From DASSUW01 sp963803335 (GTDB taxonomy: Bacteria; Actinomycetota; Thermoleophilia; Solirubrobacterales; Solirubrobacteraceae): a stretch of 64,000 nucleotides of DNA. The DNA lies in the NCBI GenBank assembly GCA_963803335.1, contig CAWDME010000007.1, forward strand, positions 186,001 through 250,000, written 5' to 3'. Under the pieces are notes generated by a model, which saw only the letters and a program-made list of their open reading frames with translations, did not search any database and was not told the DNA's origin. Shown here in pieces: positions 32,812-42,352 of the stretch. The position numbers and the translations under genes were made by a program. How positions within the stretch are numbered: position 1 is the first letter of the stretch; each line of letters opens with the position of its first letter.

Positions 32812-35622
32812 GTGGACTTCCGGATCCTCGGGCCGCTCGCAGTCGACGACCTCGCACTGGGCGGCGCGCGTCAGCGCGCAGTGCTGGCTGTGCTGCTGGT
32901 GCACGCGAACGATGCGGTGAGCGCCGACCGGCTCGTGGGCGCGCTGTGGGGCGAGGACGCCCCGCCTACCGCCGTCAAGTCACTGCAGGTGGCGGTGTCG
33001 CGACTGCGCCGTGAGCTGGGTGCCGGCGACGTGGTGGAGACCACCGCGTCCGGCTACCGGGTGCGCGTCGGGCCGGGCGAGCTCGATCTCGACCGTTTCG
33101 AGGGTGCGGCGGCGGCGGGCCGCGAGTCGCTCGCTGCTGCGGTCCCGGCACGCGCCGCCGAGCAGCTGCGCGAGGCGCTCGACGAGTGGCGCGGCCCGGC
33201 GCTGGCCGACCTGGCCGCGTTGCCGTTCGCCGCGGCGGAGATCGCCCGCTTGGAGGAGCAGCGGCTCGAAGTGCTCGAGGCGCGTGTAGAGGCCGACCTC
33301 GCCGTCGGCCGCCACGCGGAGCTGGTCGGCGAGCTACGCGCGCTGGTGGCCGAGCACCCGTGGCGCGAGCGCCTGCACGCGCACCTGATGCTCGCGCTGT
33401 ACCGGACCGGGCGGCAGGCCGACGCGCTCGACGCGTACGCCGCCGCCCGCGCCGCGCTGGTCGAGCAGCTCGGGATCGAGCCCGGGCCGGAGCTCCGCAG
33501 CCGTCAGGCCGCGATCCTGGCGCACGACCCCGCGCTCGCCCCACCGGGCACCGCGCGCGCGACGGCGCTCCCGAGGCCGCCCGACTTGTTCGGGCGCGAG
33601 GCCGACCTCGCACGTGTCTGTGATCAGGTGCGGAGCGCGCGGCTGGTGACGCTCGTCGGGCCGGGCGGCGTCGGCAAGACGAGCCTCGCGCTCGCGGCCG
33701 CTCACCAGTTGCAGGGCGAGTTCGCCGACGGAGCAACGTTCGCTGCGCTGGCCGCGATCGCCGACTCGGGCGAGCTCGAGGGCGCGATCGCGCGCGCGCT
33801 TGCCGTGCCCCAGGAGGCGGCGCTCCGAACCTTCCTCGCCGATCGTGAGCTGCTGCTGGTGCTCGACAACTTCGAGCAGCTGGTCGTGGGCGCGCCGCTG
33901 GTGGCCGAGCTGCTGGCGGACGCTCCGCGGCTGACCGCGCTGGTGACGAGCCGCGAGGCGACCCGGCTCGGCGCCGAGCGCGTGTATCCCGTGGCGCCGC
34001 TCGCCGGCGATGACGCGGTGGAGCTGTTCGCGGATCGGGTGCGCGCCCACAAGCCGGACTTCGGGCTCGACGATGCGGCAGCCGACGTCCGCGCGATCTG
34101 CGAGCGGCTCGACGGGCTGCCGCTGGCGGTCGAGCTCGCGGCGGCCCGGGTCGGGCTCCTGTCGCCGGCCGAGCTCGCCGCGCGGCTCGACCACGCGCTG
34201 CCGCTGCTGGCCGGCGGCCCGCGCGACGCCCCGGAGCGCCAGCAGACCTTGCGTGCGACGATCGACTGGAGCTACGGGCTCCTGACCGAGGCGGAGCGAG
34301 AGGCGTTCGCGCGCTTCGCCGTGTTCGCCGGCGGGGCGACCGTGCAGGCGGCCGAGGAGGTGACCGGCGGGTCGCTCGACACTCTCCAATCCCTAGTCGC
34401 GAAGCAGCTCCTGCGGCGCAGCGAGGACCGGCTGGTCATGCTCGCGCTCGTTCGCGAGTACGCGCTCGAGCGGCTCGCGGACGATGACCCGGTCCACGAC
34501 CGTCTGGCCGCGTGGTGCATCGCGGTTGCCGAGTCAGAGGCTCCGCGGATGCCGAACTTCCCCGAAGTCCGCAAGCGCCTGGACAGCGACTTGCCGAACG
34601 CCGTCGCCGCGCTGCGGACGGCGCTCGCCCGCGGCACCAACGACACGGCTGCGGACCTCGCGATCGCCTGGGGCACGTACTGGAGAGAGACCGGCCGGCG
34701 CAGCGACGAGATCCATTGGGTCGATACGGCGCTGGAGCGGACGACAGACGCACGCCGCCTGGCGCGTCTTCGCCTCACCCGCGCGGCGCTCATCACTGTG
34801 CGGGCGGGTCCACAGTTCCGAGCCGACCTGGAGGAGGCGCTGGAGTACTTCCGCTCCGCCGGCGACGCGGCGGGGATCGCTGCGTGCCTCGGGCACCTCG
34901 CCTTCGGAAACGTCTGGCTCGAGGAGTACGAGACGGCGTCCCGCCTCGCCGACGAGGCGGTGCGGTTCGCCGAGCAGACCGGCGACGACGATGTGCTGTC
35001 GCGCGCGCTGCTGGTCCAGGCGATCGTGGGGCAGGGGTACGACGACATGGCGTCCCGCGCCCGCCGCGCGCTCGTGCTGCTGCGCGCACTCGGCGACGTC
35101 AACGAGATCGCCCGCCTGTGCTCGACCACCGGCTTCGTCGCGATCAGCGAGCGGCGCGAGAGCGAAGCGCTCGCGTGGCTGGAGGAGGGAGTGCAGGCCG
35201 CGCGCACCACCAGCAGCGAGGAGCTCCCGTTCGTCCTGGGGAACGCGGGTCTTGCGAAGGCTCTGCTCGGCGACCTGGACGACGCGGAGGCGGCCCTCGT
35301 CGAGTCGATCGCGCTGCACGTCTGGTCCGCGGATGCGCCGCTGATCGACGAGCCGCTGCTCGCGCTCGCCGCCGTCCACGCGCAGCGTGGGGACCTGGAG
35401 CGGGCCGCGCTCCTCGCGGCCGTGGCCGAGTCCCATCAGTCGGAGGGCCGGCACGAGGACGAACTCCGGGTGTGGCGCCGTCTGAACGACGAGTTCCTCG
35501 CGCCGGTCCAGGAGCAGCTCGGCCCGGACGCGTGGGAGCGGGCGAGGCAGCGCGGGGCGGTCGTCAGCCTGCGCGGCGTCCTCGACGTCATCCAGCGACG
35601 AGAGTCCGTCGCGGCCAGCTAG
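32812..35622 (+). CDS. AfsR/SARP-type regulator: winged helix, BTAD, NB-ARC-like ATPase, TPR
   Basis: A 936-residue regulator. Residues ~1-95 are an OmpR-like winged helix (FRILGPLAVDD, GARQRAVLAVLLVHAND, LVGALWGE). The BTAD domain follows (~95-245), then an ATPase with P-loop GPGGVGKTS at ~283, LLLVLDNFEQL and VTSREATRLG. The C-terminal half consists of helical TPR-like repeats. In streptomycetes such proteins activate secondary-metabolite or regulon genes in response to phosphorylation or ligand. It is coupled to the receiver gene upstream. Target genes are unknown. A second, larger regulator of this class lies at 58990. Confidence 0.9.
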   Translation: MDFRILGPLAVDDLALGGARQRAVLAVLLVHANDAVSADRLVGALWGEDAPPTAVKSLQVAVSRLRRELGAGDVVETTASGYRVRVGPGELDLDRFEGAAAAGRESLAAAVPARAAEQLREALDEWRGPALADLAALPFAAAEIARLEEQRLEVLEARVEADLAVGRHAELVGELRALVAEHPWRERLHAHLMLALYRTGRQADALDAYAAARAALVEQLGIEPGPELRSRQAAILAHDPALAPPGTARATALPRPPDLFGREADLARVCDQVRSARLVTLVGPGGVGKTSLALAAAHQLQGEFADGATFAALAAIADSGELEGAIARALAVPQEAALRTFLADRELLLVLDNFEQLVVGAPLVAELLADAPRLTALVTSREATRLGAERVYPVAPLAGDDAVELFADRVRAHKPDFGLDDAAADVRAICERLDGLPLAVELAAARVGLLSPAELAARLDHALPLLAGGPRDAPERQQTLRATIDWSYGLLTEAEREAFARFAVFAGGATVQAAEEVTGGSLDTLQSLVAKQLLRRSEDRLVMLALVREYALERLADDDPVHDRLAAWCIAVAESEAPRMPNFPEVRKRLDSDLPNAVAALRTALARGTNDTAADLAIAWGTYWRETGRRSDEIHWVDTALERTTDARRLARLRLTRAALITVRAGPQFRADLEEALEYFRSAGDAAGIAACLGHLAFGNVWLEEYETASRLADEAVRFAEQTGDDDVLSRALLVQAIVGQGYDDMASRARRALVLLRALGDVNEIARLCSTTGFVAISERRESEALAWLEEGVQAARTTSSEELPFVLGNAGLAKALLGDLDDAEAALVESIALHVWSADAPLIDEPLLALAAVHAQRGDLERAALLAAVAESHQSEGRHEDELRVWRRLNDEFLAPVQEQLGPDAWERARQRGAVVSLRGVLDVIQRRESVAAS

Positions 35623-37081
35623 GCGTATCGCTCGCGCAGCCGGCGCTTGTCGTACTTGCCGACGGCGGTGCGGGGGATCGCGTCGACGAACTCGAAGCGC
35701 TCCGGGATCCACCACTTGGCGACGCGCTCGCGCAGGAACGCCTTGAGATCGTCGGGCGTGACGTCTGTGTGCGCCGCCACCAGCGCCAGCGGCCGCTCGC
35801 CCCAGCGCTCGTCGGGGATCGCGATCACGACCGCTTCGCGCACGGCGGGGTGGGCGGCGATCGCGCTCTCGAGCTGGGCGGAGCTGATCCACTCGCCGCC
35901 GGACTTCACGAGGTCCTTGGCGCGGTCGACCAGCTGCACCGTGCCGTCGGGATCGATCCGGGCGAGATCGCCGGTCGGGAGCCAGCCGTCCGGGAACGGC
36001 TCGCCCTTGTAATACGCAGCGGCGACGTGCGGCCCGCGGGCCGGAGCTCGCCGGTCGCCTCGCCGTCCCAGGGCAGCTCGTCGCCGTAGTGATCGACGAG
36101 GCGCAGCTCCACGAGCGGCATCGCGGCGCCGACGCCCTCCGTGCGCGCCATCGTGCCGCTCGGCGACATCTCGGTCATGCCCCAGCCCTGCGCGACGGCG
36201 ATGCCGTGCTCGGCGTAGCGGCGGATCAGCTCGGGCGGGACCGGCGCGCCGCCGATCAGCAGCTCGCGCAGCGACGGCAGTTCGTGCTCGGCGAACTGGG
36301 GGAGGAAGTCGTTCCAGACGGTCGGCACCGCGGCAGCCTTGGTCACGCCGTGAGTGGCGATCAGGCGCGCGAGGTCGGCCGGCGCGTTGCTGTGCCCGGG
36401 GAGGACGAGGTCGCCGCCGGCAAGCGCGACCGCGTAGGGAAGGCCCCAGCCGAGCACGTGGAAGAGGCCGGTGACCGGCATCACCACGTCGGCGCGGCCG
36501 ATCGCGTGCGAGTCCACCATCAGCAGCCCGAGCGCGTGCAGGACGGTGGAGCGGTGCGAGAACAGCACGCCCTTCGGCTGGCCGGTCGTGCCGCTCGTGT
36601 AGCAGAGGGCGAGCGCGTCGTCCTCCTGCGCGGTGACCGGCGCGTCGTCCGGCTCGGCCGCGGCGAGCAGCTGCTCGTACTCGTCGTCGAGGGCGATCGT
36701 GCGGTCGACCAGCCCGTTCGCCTCCTCGACGAGATCCGGGTCGACGAACAGGATCGTGTCCTCGGCCTCGCCGACGATGTACTCGAGCTGGTCGCGGAAC
36801 AGGCGGATGTTGAGCGGGTGCACGACGGCACCGGCCGCGGGCACGCCGAGGATCAGCTCGACGTGCCGGTGCGTGTTGCGGGCGAACGTCGCTACGCGGT
36901 CGCCGGGCTGCACGCCGAGTGTCTTCAGCGCGGCCCGGAGCCGGTACGCCCGTTCGGCGACCTCGGCCCAGGCCAGGATTTTCGGCCCCTCCGGCGTGGC
37001 CGTGACCACGCTGCGCGCGCGGCAGGCCCGCCGCAGCACCATCTCGACCGTCAGCGGGACGTCCTGCATCAGCCCACGCAT
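35619..37081 (-). pseudogene. Acyl-CoA synthetase / AMP-dependent ligase, frameshifted near 36031-36046
   Basis: Two frames carry one protein. The first (from ATG 37081) has YTSGTTGQPKGVLFSHRS, GVPAAGAVVHPLNIRL and GWGMTEMSP, typical of medium/long-chain acyl-CoA ligases, and stays family-like to GEATGEL. The second resumes immediately as RGPHVAAAYYKGEPF, DGWLPTGDLA, RAKDLVKSGGEWISS and the lysine-bearing end TAVGKYDKRRL, stopping at 35619. One missing base in the GC run at 36031-36046 explains the break. If genuine, it removes the C-terminal lid domain and inactivates the enzyme. If a sequencing error, it is a normal ~487-residue ligase. Confidence 0.85.
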
Positions 37082-37097
37082 CTCGGGGCGGAGGCTA
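37079..37097 (-). promoter_or_regulatory. -10 element for the ligase gene
   Basis: TAGCCT at 37092-37097 (minus strand), 10 nt before the ATG at 37081. Confidence 0.5.
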
Positions 37098-37114
37098 GCT
37101 TCCGGCGAAGTTCG

Positions 37115-37131
37115 TAGCCTGCACGGCCATG
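37115..37131 (+). promoter_or_regulatory. -10 element for leaderless amidohydrolase mRNA
   Basis: TAGCCT at 37115-37120, 8 nt before the ATG at 37129. It is back-to-back with the same hexamer on the other strand 17 bp away. Confidence 0.55.
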
Positions 37132-38001
37132 ATCGACGTCGACAAGGTCCGCGCGATCGACATCCACACGCACGCCGAGGTCGCAGCCGACGGGCACGAC
37201 CCGATGCCGCCGGAGCTGCGCGAGGCGTCGGCGCGCTACTTCCGCTCCGGCGCGGGCCTGCCCACGGCGAACGACGTCGCCGCCTACTACCGCGAGCGGG
37301 AGATGGCCGCGGTGGTCTTCACCGTCGACTACGAGTCGGCCTCCGGTCGCCCGCCGGTGTCGAACGAGGAGGTCGCCGCGGCGGCGGCCGCCAACCCCGA
37401 CGTGCTGATCCCATTCGCGAGCATCGACCCCGCGCGCGGGCGTGCGGGCGCGCGCGAGGTCACGCGGCTCGTGGCCGAGCACGGCGTGCGCGGCTTCAAG
37501 TTCCACCCCAACCTGCAGGCGTTCTTCCCCAACGACCGGCATGCGTACCCGATCTACGAGGCGATCACCGAGGCCGGGGTGCCGGCGCTCTTCCACACCG
37601 GCCACAGCGGGATCGGCGCGGGCCTGCCTGGCGGCGGCGGCATCCGGCTCAAGTACTCCAACCCGATGTACGTCGACGACGTGGCGGTCGACTTCCCGGA
37701 GCTGCAGATCGTGCTCGCGCACCCGTCGTTCCCGTGGCAGGACGAGGCGCTGTCGATTGCGATGCACAAGCCGCAGGTGTACATCGACCTGTCCGGCTGG
37801 TCGCCGAAGTACTTCCCGCCGCAGCTCGTGCAGTACGCGCGCACGCTGCTCAAGCGGCAGGTGCTGTTCGGATCCGACTACCCGATGATCACGCCCGACC
37901 GCTGGCTGCAGGACTTCGAGCAGCTCGGCTTCGACGCCGAGACGACGCAACTCGTCCTCAAGGACAACGCCGCGCGGCTGCTCTCCCTCAGGCCGGGTTG
38001 A
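37129..38001 (+). CDS. Amidohydrolase-2 family metal-dependent hydrolase / decarboxylase
   Basis: A 290-residue TIM-barrel enzyme of the ACMSD-like amidohydrolase family. Metal ligands are AIDIHTHAE near residue 10, KFHPNLQAF near 124, LFHTGHSG near 153, LAHPSFPW near 200 and FGSDYPMI near 245. These enzymes decarboxylate or hydrolyse aromatic or CoA-linked acids. It is divergent from the acyl-CoA ligase and 47 bp apart, so a shared aromatic/acyl degradation role is plausible but unproven. It overlaps the convergent protease gene by 14 bp. Confidence 0.86.
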   Translation: MIDVDKVRAIDIHTHAEVAADGHDPMPPELREASARYFRSGAGLPTANDVAAYYREREMAAVVFTVDYESASGRPPVSNEEVAAAAAANPDVLIPFASIDPARGRAGAREVTRLVAEHGVRGFKFHPNLQAFFPNDRHAYPIYEAITEAGVPALFHTGHSGIGAGLPGGGGIRLKYSNPMYVDDVAVDFPELQIVLAHPSFPWQDEALSIAMHKPQVYIDLSGWSPKYFPPQLVQYARTLLKRQVLFGSDYPMITPDRWLQDFEQLGFDAETTQLVLKDNAARLLSLRPG

Positions 38002-39145
38002 GGTGCGAGCGCAGCGCGCGCGTGACCTGCTCGACGGTCACGACGCCGCGCAGGCGGCCCTGGGCGTCGACCGCCATCAGCGCGCCGAGCCGGCGCAGCG
38101 GCTCGGACGCGAGCAGCGTCTCGATCGGCTCGTCGAAGCGGACGCGGTCGTCATCCCGGGAGACCACGTCGCGGACCGGCATCTGGCCGCCCTCGCTGAG
38201 CGCCGCGTGCTCGAGTGCGGCGCGATGCGCGAGCCCCACGTAGCGGCCGTCGGCCTCGACGACTGCGAACCACGGCCAGCCGTGGTAGCGCAGGAAGAAG
38301 TCGTCCCACGCCTGCAAGGCGGGCAGGTCGGCCGGGATCGCGACCGGCTCGGCGTCCATCACGTCGGCCACGGTGATGCCCTTCAGCCGCTCGGTGAAGG
38401 CCGACTGCGCGATCGCCGCGCGGGCCGACGAGCCGAGCAGGTAGCCGAGCACGATCGCCCATAGGCCGCCGGTGGTGTCGTTGCGCGTGAGGCGCCAGAC
38501 GCCGTAGAGGATCAGCAGCGCGGCGAAGCCCTGGCCGAGGTACGCCGAGACGCGGGTGGCGCGATTGCGGTCGCCGGTGACCTTCCAGACCGCGGCGCGG
38601 GCGATGCGGCCGCCGTCGAGCGGGAAGGCCGGCACGAGGTTGAAGACAAGCAGCAGCACGTTCATCGAGACAAGGAAGCTCAGCCACAGGTCGAACGCGC
38701 TCGGCGTGTTGACGGTGTCGAGCGTCGCCGAGTCCAGGAATCCCTGCCAGCCGAGCAGTGCCGTGCTGGCGAGCGCCGCCACGACGATGATCAGGAGCGT
38801 CACCACCGGGCCCGCGACCGCGACGCGGAACTCCTGCCCCGGCGAGCGCGTGTCGCTGCTCATCTTCATCACGCCGCCGAAGAAGAAGAGGTCGATGCCG
38901 CTGACCCCGATGCCCTCACGGCGCGCGGTCAGCGCGTGCCCGAGCTCGTGCAGCAGGATCGAGCCGAAGAAGCCGAACGCGGCCGCCACGGCCGTCCAGA
39001 ACGCCAGCGTCGAGTCGTCCAGGATGTCCGAGAACGACCCGTTGAGGACGTAGATGAACAGGAAGAGGACGAAGAACCACGTGACGTTGACGCCGATGCG
39101 GATGCCGAAGATCGTCGCCAGCCGGATGGAAGAGCCACCGAGCAC
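37988..39145 (-). CDS. Site-2 protease (M50 family) with CBS domains
   Basis: A ~385-residue intramembrane zinc protease of the Rip3/SpoIVFB-like class. The zinc motif HELGH is in SILLHELGHALTARREG near residue 68, and the third ligand in FNLVPAFPLDGGRIAR near residue 168. About six helices span residues ~12-245. Two CBS domains (ITVADVMDAEPVAIPADL; MPVRDVVSRDDDRV) form the C-terminus and may sense adenine nucleotides. Such proteases release membrane-held regulators, which is of interest beside two ECF systems. The GTG at 39145 is chosen; the open frame starts at 39184. Confidence 0.9.
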   Translation of the reverse strand: MLGGSSIRLATIFGIRIGVNVTWFFVLFLFIYVLNGSFSDILDDSTLAFWTAVAAAFGFFGSILLHELGHALTARREGIGVSGIDLFFFGGVMKMSSDTRSPGQEFRVAVAGPVVTLLIIVVAALASTALLGWQGFLDSATLDTVNTPSAFDLWLSFLVSMNVLLLVFNLVPAFPLDGGRIARAAVWKVTGDRNRATRVSAYLGQGFAALLILYGVWRLTRNDTTGGLWAIVLGYLLGSSARAAIAQSAFTERLKGITVADVMDAEPVAIPADLPALQAWDDFFLRYHGWPWFAVVEADGRYVGLAHRAALEHAALSEGGQMPVRDVVSRDDDRVRFDEPIETLLASEPLRRLGALMAVDAQGRLRGVVTVEQVTRALRSHLNPA

Positions 39146-39247
39146 TGGACGCCAATGGTGGCATAGCCTTCGTGGCCGGCCCACCGGCAGCCGCCAAACG
39201 GCGGTTCGCCGCCGCGTCGCGGCGGGCAGGTAGTGGATGTGACTTCC

Positions 39248-39265
39248 AAGGAGATGAACAGTTAA

Positions 39266-39268
<3 letters not shown>
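39248..39268 (+). promoter_or_regulatory. Ribosome-binding site of mdh
   Basis: AAGGAG at 39248-39253 lies 12 nt before the ATG at 39266. It is one of the few strong Shine-Dalgarno sites here. Confidence 0.6.
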
Positions 39269-40252
<984 letters not shown>

Positions 40253-40255
40253 ATA

Positions 40256-40341
40256 TGGGTTTCGCCCAGCGCTCGTCGGCCCGTGCCGCCACCGTTAGGG
40301 CGGGCTCGGGTGAAGCCGACGATCGCTGTGCGACGTTACAT
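40256..40341 (+). repeat. Structured intergenic repeat, copy A
   Basis: Layout: small hairpin TGGG-TTTCG-CCCA (40256-40268), long hairpin with arms TCGTCGGC (40273-40280) and GCCGACGA (40315-40322), then the conserved tail ATCGCTGTGCGACGTTAC. Copy B at 43734 has the same parts with different but compensating stem bases. It fills the gap between convergent mdh and the HTH gene. Confidence 0.7.
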
Positions 40342-40728
40342 CTACGCTCGGAGATGCCAGCCGCGGCCTGACTTGGTCACCTTCCCGTCCTCGGCGAGGC
40401 CGGGCATCACGCGGTACAGGTAGTTCTGCTTGATGCCCATCGCGTCGGCGAGCTCGGGGATGGTGATGCCGGGCCGCTCCGTGACCAGCTTAAGTGCCTG
40501 CGCGGCTCGCGTGCCGGAGCCGCGCGGACGGCCGCGGCGGCCGTTGGAAGAGGCCGCAGAGCGCCGGCGGCGTGTGCGCGTGGGCGCGGCGGCGGCGGTG
40601 CTGGCGCCCCGGACGCCGGAAAGCGCCTGCTCGGCCGCCTCGAGACGGTGGTACTCGTCCACCAGCGGCCGCAGCTCCTTGAGCCGAGTCTGGATCTCTT
40701 TGCGCTTCTCGTCGAGAAAGTCTGCCAC
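40342..40728 (-). CDS. Small coiled-coil / AT-hook / winged-helix DNA-binding protein
   Basis: A 128-residue protein of unrecognised family. Residues 1-40 form a charged helix likely to coil (FLDEKRKEIQTRLKELRPLVDEYHRLEAAEQAL). The middle is basic and includes the AT-hook-like RRGRPRGSG. Residues ~75-128 look like a winged helix (LVTERPGITIPELADAMGIK, QNYLYRVMPGLAEDGKV). It probably binds DNA, perhaps as a nucleoid-associated regulator. The GTG at 40728 has GAAAGGG 5-6 nt upstream. The alternative GTG at 40761 overlaps the upstream stop as GTGA and adds MTRVKKGERAP. Confidence 0.75.
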   Translation of the reverse strand: MADFLDEKRKEIQTRLKELRPLVDEYHRLEAAEQALSGVRGASTAAAAPTRTRRRRSAASSNGRRGRPRGSGTRAAQALKLVTERPGITIPELADAMGIKQNYLYRVMPGLAEDGKVTKSGRGWHLRA

Positions 40729-40757
40729 CGGTGCCCTTTCACCCTTTTTGACCCTGG

Positions 40758-41534
40758 TCACAATTTACCAGTGAACACCGCATTTCCAGGACCTTGGCGC
40801 AAGAACGTTTGCACGGCATTGCGGCAGTCATCCGTCTCGAACAGGTGTGAGGTCAGCTCGGCAGTGCGTTCGTCAGCCCCGCGTGTGCCGCGGGAGGCCT
40901 GCGTGCGGACGATCGCCTTCGTGGCGGCGTGGGCGATCGTCGGCCCGGCCGCGAGCTCGGCGGCGAACTTGCGCGCCTTCGCGAGCAGCTCGTCCGCCGC
41001 GACCACGCGGTTGACGACGCCCCACGCGTGCAGCGTCTGCGCGTCGTAGAGCCGGCCCGTCATCACGAACTCGCGCGCGCGGGCGGTGCCGGCGCGCTCG
41101 GCCATCCGCTGGGTGCCGCCCATCAGCGGCGTGATCCCGACGACCTTCTCCACCAAGCCGAACTGCGCGTGCTCGGCCGCCCACATCAGGTCACAGGCGA
41201 GCGACAGCTCGAGCCCGGCGGTGAGACACAGTCCGTGCACCACGGCGAGGGTGGGGAGTGGCAGATCCTCGACGGCATGGGTGAGCCGCAGCAGGCGGCC
41301 GGTCAGCGCGTCGGCCGACTGCGCGTCGAGACCTTCGAAGACGTGCACGTCGACGCCGGCCGAGAACACGTCACCTTCGGCACGCACGATGAGGGCGCGC
41401 GGGCGCTCGGCGGCCGCGCGCGCCACACCGTCTTCGATGTCGGTGATCAGGGACGGCCCCCACAGGTTCAGGGGCGGGTTGGAGATGACGATCTCGGCGA
41501 CGTCGCCGTCGGTCTCGTAGCGGGCCTGTGGCAT
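40758..41534 (-). CDS. Enoyl-CoA hydratase/isomerase (crotonase family)
   Basis: A 258-residue crotonase-fold protein. Oxyanion-hole segments are ALIVRAEGDVFSAGVDVHVFEG near residue 50 and VVHGLCLTAGLELSLACDLMWAA near 100. Fold-defining EKVVGITPLMGGTQRMAERAG follows. The first catalytic glutamate position of classical hydratases appears as Leu/Glu in TAGLELSL and the second is not obvious, so the reaction could be hydration, isomerisation or another CoA-ester chemistry. It lies in a minus-strand run with a small monooxygenase-like protein upstream and the HTH protein downstream. Confidence 0.87.
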   Translation of the reverse strand: MPQARYETDGDVAEIVISNPPLNLWGPSLITDIEDGVARAAAERPRALIVRAEGDVFSAGVDVHVFEGLDAQSADALTGRLLRLTHAVEDLPLPTLAVVHGLCLTAGLELSLACDLMWAAEHAQFGLVEKVVGITPLMGGTQRMAERAGTARAREFVMTGRLYDAQTLHAWGVVNRVVAADELLAKARKFAAELAAGPTIAHAATKAIVRTQASRGTRGADERTAELTSHLFETDDCRNAVQTFLRQGPGNAVFTGKL

Positions 41535-41547
41535 CCGCAGATGATGC

Positions 41548-41850
41548 CTAGGCGCGCGCGTTGACCTCCCAGACGGAGATCGGGCTGCGGGTGCCGGTGG
41601 AGATCGCGGCCACGTTGGCGAGCGCCTTCAGGAACGCGGCTCCGTACTCGGAGAGCGCGCGGCGGGCCTGGGTTTCGGTCTCCCAGAGGATGATCATCAT
41701 CGCGTCGCCGCTCTCGCGGTCGACGAGGTTCAGGGCGCCGGTGAAGCCGGGTTCGGCCTCGAGCGCAGGGACCATCTCGGCGGTGACGACGCGGTCCATG
41801 TCGGTGCGGCGGGCGGGCGTTGTGCCGCCTTCGATGAGCTGTGCGTACAT
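41548..41850 (-). CDS. Small ABM-like (dimeric alpha/beta-barrel) protein
   Basis: A 100-residue protein resembling antibiotic-biosynthesis-monooxygenase folds: MYAQLIEGGTTPARRTDM, EMVPALEAEPGFTGALNLVDRE and MMIILWETETQARRAL. Such proteins are small, dimeric and bind haem or aromatic substrates, or have no known function. No catalytic residue can be pointed out. It is separated by 13 bp from the enoyl-CoA hydratase gene and is probably co-transcribed with it. Confidence 0.7.
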   Translation of the reverse strand: MYAQLIEGGTTPARRTDMDRVVTAEMVPALEAEPGFTGALNLVDRESGDAMMIILWETETQARRALSEYGAAFLKALANVAAISTGTRSPISVWEVNARA

Positions 41851-41899
41851 GAGGCGGGACTGTGCCGCCCGCGCCCCCTTACGCCATCGGGGGATTCAT

Positions 41900-42352
41900 C
41901 TATCCCGAGCCCTCGAGCAGCGCCTTGAGGCGCTCGAGCGAGCGCTTGGCCTCGCGTTCGGGCACGCCGCCGATCAGCATCCGGCTCGCCGCCGCGCCGA
42001 GGAAGCCGCCCGGCGCCTTGAACTCGTTCTCGTAGTCGAAGCGGGTCTTGCCGCCGTCGACCTCGCTCAGCCCGTAGCTCGTGCGTGCGTACGAGTGGGC
42101 GGGGCCGCGGCCCTCCCAGGTGGCGCGGTCAGGGCGGTCGGCCTCGGTGAGCGTCCAGTGGACCTTGAAGTTGGCGCCGCGCAGGCACAGCGTCTGGTCC
42201 ATCGCGTAGCCCTCGTGCGGCGAGCCCGCGTCACGCGCGTTCACGCGACGGTGGATCGTGACCCACTCGTCGAGCCGGCCCGGATCGAGCGCCAGGTCGT
42301 ACACCGCCTCACGCGGTGCGTCGATGTCGATGGACGCCCTCACGAGCGTCAC
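41900..42352 (-). CDS. SRPBCC-family (polyketide cyclase / START-like) protein
   Basis: A 150-residue helix-grip protein: VRASIDIDAPREAVYDLALDPGRLDEWV at the N-terminus, central strands (FKVHWTLTEADRP, TSYGLSEVDGGKTRFDYENEFKAPGG) and a long C-terminal helix (EAKRSLERLKALLEG). The fold binds hydrophobic ligands or transports lipids. The GTG at 42352 overlaps the stop of the NAD(P)-binding gene (GTGA), so the two are coupled, which suggests a shared substrate. Confidence 0.8.
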   Translation of the reverse strand: MTLVRASIDIDAPREAVYDLALDPGRLDEWVTIHRRVNARDAGSPHEGYAMDQTLCLRGANFKVHWTLTEADRPDRATWEGRGPAHSYARTSYGLSEVDGGKTRFDYENEFKAPGGFLGAAASRMLIGGVPEREAKRSLERLKALLEGSG

